DNA of 64,000 nt from Limanda limanda (lineage: Eukaryota; Chordata; Actinopteri; Pleuronectiformes; Pleuronectidae): contig NC_083645.1 of the NCBI RefSeq assembly GCF_963576545.1, positions 6,291,930-6,355,929 of the forward strand, given 5' to 3'. This document shows positions 55,341 to 64,000 of the stretch, piece by piece (the first letter of the stretch is position 1; every line of letters starts with the position of its first letter). A model generated the notes under the pieces. The model was given only the letters and a program-made list of their open reading frames with translations. It had not been told where the DNA came from and searched no databases. A program made the position numbers and the translations under genes.

Positions 55341-56592
55341 GAACCATGGTTGTTCCCAAACCAATAACAAGTAAAAAAAAAGTAAGAAACAAAACCAGTG
55401 CAACATTGAATGAGCTCTTACATGTTTCGCTGATATCATGTTCTCAGCAGCAAATACCTCAATAACCTTTTTTGTATCAGCATTCACAACTTTGACAGCT
55501 GACATTTCCTTACATGACTCTATGTCACATCCACAATAATTAAACCTAAGAAAATTGATATTAAATGCTGAATAAAAATAAAAACAAGTGGGTGGCCTGT
55601 TTTTCTTTCCTTCTTTAAACCTTGTTTCTTTGAATCTCTGTGATCCTCGGAGGTTCTGATTACACGTCCTCTGTTTTACATAGCAACCTCTGATCAGTGG
55701 CTTGCTGCCTGGAATGTGTGATAGTATTATGACTTGTGTGTTGCAAGATTTCAAAGAGCAATTTTGATCAAAGTGATGCCACAAAATGTAGGAATCCTTT
55801 TTCTTCCACGAAACTCTGGTGTAATTTAATGTCATGCCTTCTGACATGATCAAAGAGTCTTTAATTTTGTGTCCCATGACAGAATTTGCTCAATGGCATT
55901 TTTTGTGAGAGGCAGGAATGCATTCATTCAGTGCAGTGGTTAATTGCATATTGAATATCTGAAAAACAGCAAGCATGCTTTAAGGTGTTTAGGTAAAATC
56001 TATTTTACTCTTAAGTTGTGTTTGTTATCAGGTGTTTTACAACAGAGTGTGTGGCGTGCCGGGCAGCGACACAGGCCTCTGAGGACAGCAGGTTATTCTG
56101 TTTGTTTGTGATCACACAGGAAGTAGCAGAGGGGTCCTTTCCAGTAGTTTATTTATTGGCAGTAGACATTTTGCTGCTGCTAATGCGCCCTACAAATGTT
56201 GCAAATGATACCAGGTACTAGGGATGTACCAAACATTAAAGACGGTACTCAGCATCATTTGTTTTTCTTCCCACATTGTCCAGATGGATAGAATGAGTGG
56301 CAGTCGGCGGTTGTGACGACAAAGTTACTTGTAAACAAAAGTCTCGGAGGAGAAACTTGTGGTGGCTGTCCCTATATTTAAATAATGTTGAAATCTAGCT
56401 TACCCGATTTTTTGCAGGTTTCCCGCATACAGCGGCTTTAGTCCTCCTGCCTTGGCTGCAGGTTCTGCTCTGATCCGGCCCTTTGCTACACATCCTCCCC
56501 TCTCTTTGTGTGTCACACTCACTGCCCTGTGAATTCAGGGGAAATGCCCCCAAAATACCGTAAAAACATATAGCATAAAAACGTGGTTGTCT
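55341..56592. other. No gene recognised; long anonymous frame
   Basis: A 210-codon frame on the - strand (55245-55877) is among the longest frames outside the retrotransposon. It has no domain I recognise and its last ~40 codons run through the dispersed repeat at 55240-55340. Its AT-rich codon usage matches the background, so I regard it as chance. Confidence 0.4.
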
Positions 56593-56750
56593 ATTCATCC
56601 ATTCATCCATTATACCACTTCTCCTGGAGGTACATGGTGAGACGGAGCCAATCCCAGCTTACACTGATGGTAAGGGAAGTTCACATCCTGGACAGGTAAC
56701 CAGTGTATCACAGGGCCACCATATAGAGACAAGCAACCATTCACACACAT
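56593..56750. repeat. Teleost dispersed repeat fragment
   Basis: Ordered words ATTCATCCATTATACCACTT, GGAGCCAATCCCAGCTTACA, ATCCTGGACAGGTAACCAGT, TATCACAGGGCCACCATATA and GACAAGCAACCATTCACAC match a very common fish repeat (family name not recalled with certainty). The region is diverged but collinear. Confidence 0.65.
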
Positions 56751-57952
56751 TGATTTAGTGGTTTTCTTATAAAGAATAACAACAAAGCAACACCAACAAA
56801 AAATGCAGTGGAGTGCAGTGAAGGGACTCGGAAAGATACCTGACTTGGACTCTTCAGGTTTCAAAGTGGGATCTGTTGGAATTTTAGCCTGTGAACATTT
56901 CTGGTTTCAATAAATGCCAAACAGCAAAACATGCACAAGCTACCTATATTCCTGCTACAGAGATGACAGGAAGAACTATCCGTAATGCGTGTTTTTATGA
57001 ACTGTTATGGTGCCTGTAGGTCAGCTCACATCTCAGTGGAGGTCAGCCTCAGCTCAGCTCGGAGCCCTGCAGCCGATCAGGATCCAGTGATTCAGTGTCT
57101 TGCTCATACTCAGCAGCATGCAGCCCTGCTGATGTGAGGGTTTCAACCAGGACCGTGCAGTTGAAGTTTGCTGCACATGATGACCTCCCATGTGCTTGTA
57201 TATGTGCTCTGACTCATGGTGAATTAACGCCACACAAATGGAAACGCTTTTTTCCAGACCGCCATGATTTAGATGTGGTTATTTGTTGTCATCCACGTCA
57301 TCAATGGGTAATACACTTTCTACCCTTCAGGCTGCAGTATTTCTCCAAAAGTGCAAAAGTGTAATTTAATGGTTTACAGCTACAAAGTTTAGTGTTTCTC
57401 ACTCTGAAAGGAAACACCAGTAATCAGTAATCTCTAGATTCAACGTCTGGACTGCAGCTGTTAACTGTCCTTGTGTTGGACGTTGTGGTCGCAGGTCGCT
57501 CGCTGCCACGGCCTCACTTGACAAAAGAGGCAATAAGCTTTAATGAGACAGGATCCCAGAGCGTGATTACATTTGTCTTTTGCATCCTGGATGTGGAAAG
57601 TTGAGGAAACCTTGGCAACAAAACAGAAGTGTTTTATCTCCCTGACAGCTTTTTCATGTACTATTTGTTCCAGTGGATCACAGCTGCACCTGTATCTCAA
57701 CAAGTGGTTTGAGATTCCGTTGTCTTGGTGAATGCTGTATAAGCCGTGGATTTCTATCTGAAAGAACCTTAAAAGTACAAAACCTTAGCAAGCAGCAAGC
57801 TTATTTTACCCAGGCAAAGAAATGGGCGATTCCGAGAAACTACATGTGTGGCTTGAAGACATTTTCTCTAAAGAACTGGGGCAATATAATTGTCTTTATA
57901 CATTTTACATTATCCCTCTTTCTTCTATAAATAGGGTTAAACAGTGTTCAAG
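56751..57952. other. No gene recognised
   Basis: Ordinary sequence. The + frame 57095-57364 (89 codons) has no recognised domain. Confidence 0.45.
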
Positions 57953-57978
57953 ACACACACACACAGACAGACACACAG

Positions 57979-58018
<40 letters not shown>

Positions 58019-58021
58019 ACA

Positions 58022-58095
<74 letters not shown>

Positions 58096-58130
58096 TGCAC
58101 TCGCATACACACAGATGCACACAGACATAC
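57953..58130. repeat. (CA)n microsatellite with CAGA/CATA variants
   Basis: A CA-rich tract of ~175 bp, pure between about 58024 and 58092, with GACA and ATACA interruptions at both ends. Confidence 0.95.
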
Positions 58131-60479
58131 ATAAACAGTAGTGACTCCATGACCTCAGATCACATTACATTGATTGCCGAGAGACTTACTCTAACTTTAA
58201 CCACAGTTACTAACCCTATCTTTAACTCAACCCTTAATCTAACGGTAGCCTTAAAACATGACAAAATGTAATGATTGACTGATAACATATCTTTAACCAT
58301 TTGCACAATTCTCTTACAGATCTAAGACCTTTAATAAATGCTGGTCAAATAGAGTGTCCTACCATTTTCCAGAACTAAACTTGACCAAGATTCCTATGAT
58401 TAATAGTCACAGAATATAAATATCTCAGCATGTTAATGAAAACCTCTCATTCAATCAAATCAATCTTATTTCACCCCTTATTCTGTGGAAAAGAGGAGCT
58501 TTTACACCACTCAGCTCTCTGTCTATCACTCTTACCCGAGAACTATTACTACTGATGCCTATGTGATGCCTACATGCTACACACCACTGTGTTTTAAGTA
58601 AGTAGTTGGTCTTTTCCTCATAAAAGACTTGTATCTTTTATCTATAAAGCCTTCTTTGAAAAGTCACCACATCACCTGCCAGGATTGCTTGGTTACCCAG
58701 ATGGGTTGATATCCATCCCTCCTGTTCCACTGACCAGCTGCTTCCTGTTCCACCAGGCAGCTCAGAACTTTCAAGACCTCTTTGAACGATGTGCAACAAA
58801 ATACAGACCCTCCCTGAGTTTGTATACAGTCATACATTTTGCTAGTTTTAGAAAGCTGTTACGTGGGATCCTGGTATGACTTCTGTATTTCCTCTAATCA
58901 AAAAAGACAATGGACTCAAATGAATGCACAGACTCTACAGTGAGAAGCCGTGCATCTTCTGGTCCTGCAATAATAATAAATTACCCATTACTCAGAGCCC
59001 CAAACTGGAAAATCTGCCATTGTCATGAGGAACACCTCCTATGTTTGAAGAGAGCTAAGGTTGCCTGTTGATTGAACATTTATTAATATTAAAGGTAGCG
59101 CATACCAAATTTGGAACTGCACTTAGCAATACACTTACCAAGTGTGAAACTTACAGTATGTTCACTGTTATGAACCAATAAATCAATGCTTATTTTTTGC
59201 CCTTTAGCCCTATACTCTTTCTCTCTGTCCTTTTCTCATCCTCCTCCTTCTCTTATAATGTCACGCAGCATTCTTCTGCTTACATCTTACCCTCTCCCAC
59301 CCCCTCTGTCTAACATTCTGTGTTGTCACGTCCCAGTTCTGTTGTATTTCAATGAAGTATTCAAAGAGAAATAACGTTTAATAAACCACACGGATTAAAT
59401 AATCAGTTTCCCTGTGATCCCAGCATGCCTTTCTTTCTTTTCTCTCTCCTCGTCTTCTCTCCTTTCTGCCGCTCACCCCTCCTCCCCTCACTCTGCCTCA
59501 CTGTGCCTCTCCAGTTCACCCTTCAGCACGTCTACCAGTGTGTGGAGCCTATCCTTAGTTGACTTAACACGGCCTGACAGGCCAATCCCTATGGATTCTG
59601 ATCAAATAGAGCAATAATGTACCCAGCAGCAACAGTGCAGCGGTAGCCTGCTAAAACAGCAGCCGTTATATGGCAGAGATCAGAGTCCTGCAGAACTGAT
59701 TCCACACGTTTATCCACTGATTCCACTTTGTTACAAACAACTTTAAAATAAGAGGTCAGGCTGATATCAAGCTCACAATGTGGGAGACAGGTTACACACA
59801 TAAGCACAGAGCAGAGATTTATCTTATCACTGAGCATTCCACATTTCATCAGTTTGTTACATTTTTAATATTTTATGTTAATTAAACCATTTTCCAAGGA
59901 ATGATTCATGGTATTTCTTACCTTTTAAGTAGCCATTGTTATCAACTGGCAAACAACACTGTTATGTTATGGTAATGCAGTTATGAGTAAATGCTGCAGT
60001 GAGAAATCTGATAGCTACAATAATGTTCATCCACATTTCCAAAAATTCAGTTTTATGAGATAACCATTGAAAGATGGATGTTGGGCAAATCTAATTGTTT
60101 TTTTTAATTAAAAAACAATGCTGCTCAGAACATCAAAACAATTTGAAGGTTTACTCAATAAATTAATCTGTATTTTATATGGTATATGTCTCGAGATATT
60201 TTAAATCGATATATGTAAGTTTTGTCTGCTTCTGAACATGGTTTATTTCCTTCAGTCGGTGGTGAAATAGAAATGACATGACTGTGATGTTTGTGAAAGA
60301 GAGAACAGAATATTGTAAAGCATTAGTGTAGATACTATGTTTACTGCGGATATTAGGTACGATATAAGGATATGATTCAAATACAAGGTTCAGGGCGTGA
60401 GACTTAGTGGTGAGTTGCATGTTGCAGCAGAATCCCCCTCAACTCATGCTCCCCATCTGAACATGACAGAGAACCTAAT
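58131..60479. other. No gene recognised
   Basis: Contains a T/C-rich stretch at 59200-59560. At 58640-58800 the + translation is faintly like a LINE C-terminus (KAFFEKSP, then LLPVP), but it is too weak to call. Confidence 0.4.
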
Positions 60480-60752
60480 GGTAGCCTTCAGTTTTCATAA
60501 AAACACAAACTGTGTTTAGTTTGTCCAGTTTGGGCTACTGTAAAATCATGGCGGCCTCCCTAGAGAGGACCTGCTCATGATGTAAATATAGTTTATAAAG
60601 TAGTTTATAAAGGGTTCATTCTAGGGTAAAGAAAAGAACAATTCGTACAATTCAGGTGATTAAACACTAGTGTAAACATGACTAGGATTATTTTATATCC
60701 AATATCTGCCAATAGATCCCTTTCACCTAAATTTTAAACACTGGACCTCTAA
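60480..60752 (+). repeat. Teleost dispersed repeat (GGCGGCCTCC family)
   Basis: Ordered words TAGCCTTCAGTTTTC, TTGTCCAGTTTGGGCTACTG, ATCATGGCGGCCTCC, AGAGAGGACCTGCTC, GGTTCATTCTAGGGTAA, CAGGTGATTAAACACTA, TCTGCCAATAGATCCC and ACACTGGACCTCTAA are collinear with an abundant fish repeat that I know by its closing ACACTGGACCTTTAA. Confidence 0.7.
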
Positions 60753-62582
60753 TTCTAAACTCTAAAAAATGTAATATTTTAAATTATCAAAATATTTTTT
60801 AAAGAAAAAATCATAAAAGTTTAATTACCTTTTTATTATATATTAACTGCAAAAAAGTTTTTAAAAAGGAAAGGGTGAAATCTCATATTCCCAGTGTGTC
60901 CCTGAATGCACAACAGGAAGAGTGGATGAACAACAATAAAGCTGAAGCACGTCTGTCAGCAGGTGGACGTCCACACTGTAGTTTGCCTAGAAGGTAGGAC
61001 ACCGAACAGTCGTGCTTTGAAAATGTTTGGAAACAGTGATTTCAAATGGGTAAAAAATGGATTGTCATTTGAACATGTTACAGCAGACTGGTTCATTTCT
61101 GAAATGTTTTAGCTTGTTATGTGTGTGTCACATGTTGAGAAAAGCCTGTGTTCACTGACTAGTGACAATCGTGTAGCAAGCAGCAGAAACTCATCAACTT
61201 TTCTTCCCTACTGAAACTGCCTGCTGAGATCAGCTGACGGTTGGCTCTAGATGGTGGACCACCTCTGTGATGGATGTTTCAGAACTTGTTGAAGAGTTTC
61301 CTTTTTTCACATCAACATAAACCAGAGGATTGTTGCAGTCTTGGTTGTTAAGTCTCAAGTCTTGAGTTGTTATTATCTGTATATCTGCTGGTTTGCATGT
61401 CTGAATGCACCCTCCCTGTCAGAGTGTCTGCTGCTGGTTTTATTCTAACTCTGCGTTCACATGCTCCTCAGAAGGTCCCATTTCCTCAGTTGTTGTTCTG
61501 ACTTTGGTGGGTTCATGTTCTTTGAAGTTGGAATATGGAAAAACCATGGATGCTGTGTTTAAAATGTCTGTGTTAGGAGCGTTTAAACAACACCCTACAA
61601 TTGGAAAAGACAACATATATGCTGAGGGGTTTACCAAGACTAATTGTAAAAGGGTTGGGGACCATTTTTGGACTTTGTTAGGAATAGTGATTTAGGTGAC
61701 TTGCTGGCTAATGGGGACAACTGTTAGTGTTTGTGTGTCTATATATTTCTTTTTTTTCATTTCATTAATATTTTATTTATTTGTACATATTATCTATAGT
61801 TCCTGTAAAAAGGAAAAAAGTCACTATACATATTGGTTAAAAACCCATCTCGACACCCCTTTCCATTATTTGCATAATAACAAAGAGCAAACAAAGCGTG
61901 AAAGACTTAGATCATTCAAAACATACGCACATTTATTATAAAAATCTCTGTATTGGCTAAAAGGTCTGGTGGTATTATATTAATTTTACAAGCAATGACG
62001 CCAGTAACGTGACAACTTGTGTACCAAAAGGTTCTGTACTGTTTCTTGAAACTTTTTATTTTGTCACAAATCATCACATGTGTAACTGTTGTGAGTCACT
62101 TGTGTCTATGTTGAAATGAAACGTAATACCTGAGCAGAACATGGCTCAACCTGCTCTGCACACCTCACATACGTCCTACTTCCTTTCACACGTCTTAGCT
62201 TTTTCATTGAATGGTGTCAAGGCACAACTCTGAACAAAGACAACTATAAATTAAAATCAGCAGTGATTGTACTGTACATCTCACAGCCAGTTCAAATGGC
62301 ATGGAATCAGCAGCGGGCTAATTAAAGTCACCAGGCACGGCACGGAGTCACAGCGAGCGCCAATGTTAGTGCTGATGGTTCCTTAGAAATCAGCCTCATT
62401 TGACGTAAGAGCTCAAACACCCAGCGTGTGAACGGTTATTTTAACCTTATAAGTGCATATCATTATTAGTTTTCATGCCTTTTGATTAATGGACCTTATA
62501 ATGTTATGATTTGTCCCTTCAAATGGAACTGGATAGGATACCTTTTATAATAATTCATTCTTATTTCCGCCGTGGATGTTTT
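60753..62582. other. No gene recognised
   Basis: AT-rich sequence. The + frame 61405-61695 (96 codons) is anonymous. Confidence 0.45.
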
Positions 62583-62650
62583 GTCAAGCATTTTGTAACC
62601 TTGTTTAGAGAAGTGGTTTACAAATAAAATTATTATTATTATTTATTATA
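62583..62650 (+). mobile_element. LINE/SINE 3' tail with (ATT)n end
   Basis: TCAAGCATTTTGTAACCTTG, then TTTAGAGAAGTGGTTTACAA, then AATAAAATTATTATTATT. This is the style of a fish retroposon tail (AAGCGCTTTGTAACC ... GCTATATAAATAAA followed by ATT repeats). Only the 3' end is present. Confidence 0.6.
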
Positions 62651-62747
62651 AAACGGTAATAATTTAGTTTAGTTTTTTATCTGTGTGTGTGTGTCACATA
62701 TTATTTAGATATGACAGATTTGTAGGTATTATTCATGGGGTGGGGAC

Positions 62748-62840
62748 TAGGGCTGCAACAACTAATCGATTTATTGATTATAATCAATTATAACAATAGA
62801 TGGTAACTAATTTAGTAATCAATTCACCAGGTCTATTACA
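62748..62840 (+). mobile_element. hAT-type element end (TAGGGCTGCAAC family)
   Basis: It starts TAGGGCTGCAACAACTAATC and continues with ATTGATTATAATCAATTATA and AGTAATCAATTC. This closely resembles the subterminal ATCGATTA-rich end of a widespread vertebrate/fish hAT family. The opposite end was not found, so the copy is truncated. Confidence 0.6.
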
Positions 62841-63049
62841 ATACACGGCACACACTGTGGCAGCGTCTCCTGATGTAGGGGCAGTAAACCAACCAATCCC
62901 AGGCCTTGTGTAGCCCACGTGACGTGGTCACCTCTTCTCTGGAGTAAATGTTTGAAAATTGGTGGAGATAAAGTGATAGGTTAACTTGTTTGTCCCCTGG
63001 AATGTCATCTTATTCAGTCCCCTCAGTGAAACAGAAAATACAAACAGTG

Positions 63050-63052
<3 letters not shown>

Positions 63053-63112
<60 letters not shown>

Positions 63113-63144
63113 CGTGCGTGTGTGTGTGTGTGTTTGTGGGTGTG
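63053..63144. repeat. (TG)n microsatellite
   Basis: About 45 TG units with GTGCGTGCGTGCG interruptions near 63109-63120. Confidence 0.96.
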
Positions 63145-64000
63145 CCAGTGAAAATAAAGAATGGAGGCTTCTTCCATGCCTGCCTCCTGCTCTCATCTCT
63201 CTTTTCCTTCCCAGACAATAGGAGAGATACAACATACTTTTTAGTTTTGCTGGATCACAATGCAAAATGATTCATGAGAGCTATGGATGACATGACATAA
63301 AAAATATGAATAAATTCACTTGATGACACAAAAATTAATCTATTTACCAATAATGACTGAATCTTATTATGAGATGTGGATCTGACCAAGCTTTGAGTGA
63401 ACAAAATGCAAAAAACAAGTGGATGTGCACAGCTACACTGTGGTTGTTGCAGCTGGAACATTATGATGCTGAGCTGCGCCTCCTCTTTTGCCAGAGTCTA
63501 CACACTGGCACAAGCTCTGGAGACTGGGACAGTGCCACAGTCAGAACCAGGACTCTCTGTCGTCTGGCTGCTGGTTCATGGTTTCTAAGGGTAGATGTTT
63601 CTCATATCAGTGAGTTATAGAACTAATGTGGGTCTCTGAACATCACAAATGTGATTATTTGGCTCGTTAAACAATAAAGACAGAAAAGCCAGATCCATGT
63701 AAACACCACAATCATATTAGTTAACTTTACAAGGGCAGTGTGATCACAGCGAAGTTTGTGAAGCACTGATTTAACTGTGCAATGTGAGACGTTTGTAAGA
63801 TTGATGTTTAAAACAGAAAGGTGAGACACTAGTGCCATCCTTCAAAGGTACAGCTAACAGCTGGCTACAGCTAAGTCTGACCACTTCAAGGTTTATCTGA
63901 GTCTGAATGAACCATAAAACAAAACGGCACAACTTTGCCACTGCAGTGTGTCATTGTCAAAGCAAAATGGATTTTACATTATTGGCAAAAAGTGATTTCT
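63145..64000. other. No gene recognised
   Basis: Ordinary sequence to the window end. Two overlapping + frames at 63369-63620 (83 and 63 codons) show no known domain. Confidence 0.45.

Noticed and set aside
55245..55877. 210-codon - frame as a possible host gene
   Set aside because: No recognised domain, AT-rich codon use like the background, and its C-terminal end lies in a dispersed repeat.
57822..58271. 149-codon + frame rich in threonine and histidine
   Set aside because: Most of it is encoded by the CA microsatellite.
58640..58800. LINE C-terminal remnant
   Set aside because: Only two short peptide resemblances, not enough to separate from chance.

Overview
The window looks like a non-coding stretch of a ray-finned (teleost) fish nuclear genome. 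The evidence is its content: two intact non-autonomous hAT-type DNA transposons with 8-bp target duplications, a decayed Tc1 transposase, decayed L2-type LINE reverse transcriptase and several LINE 3' tails, a Tx1-clade LINE ORF1, several short interspersed repeats familiar from spiny-rayed fishes, and very many long AC, AG and TC microsatellites. No host protein-coding gene could be recognised. Almost all open frames are chance or microsatellite frames. Family names rest on recalled sequence patterns, since no search was possible.

Layout. 1-10.5 kb: mostly unannotated sequence with an antisense relic of the 18S rRNA 3' end (307-358), a hAT-like end (1046-1250), two copies of one LINE 3' tail (3176-3240 and 7061-7132) and a dispersed repeat (7150-7230). 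10.5-13.4 kb: a Tx1-clade, Kibi-like retrotransposon (10979-12907) with a broken ORF1 and no ORF2, sitting between TC tracts and bracketed by a nearly identical ~328-bp direct repeat. 14.4 kb: a perfect 23-bp-arm palindrome. 20.5-21.4 kb: a hAT element with a BED-finger remnant. 25.3-26.4 kb: a second hAT-type element.

26.8-31.7 kb is the most unusual region. Two repeat pairs (P1/P2 and Q1/Q2) outline a tandem or composite element of unknown class. Inside it, 27970-28967 carries about two dozen very short hairpins (mostly GGTC-loop-GACC or ACGG-loop-CCGT) separated by A-rich linkers and arranged in about 3.4 higher-order units of about 265 bp. The stems are kept while the loops change. This is my best candidate for an undescribed system.

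31.7-49 kb: decayed mobile elements (L2-type LINE at 34120-34770, MITE-like element at 39448-39920, dispersed repeat at 45425-46050, LINE C-terminal scrap near 46.9 kb, Tc1 relic at 48.1-48.5 kb) in otherwise plain sequence. 49.7-51.6 kb: a CpG-richer, purine/pyrimidine-rich block that could be the promoter and 5' untranslated exon of a host gene on the + strand. 51.6-64 kb: intron- or intergenic-like sequence with LINE tails, dispersed repeats and microsatellites. No tRNA gene, CRISPR array, operon or bacterial feature was seen.
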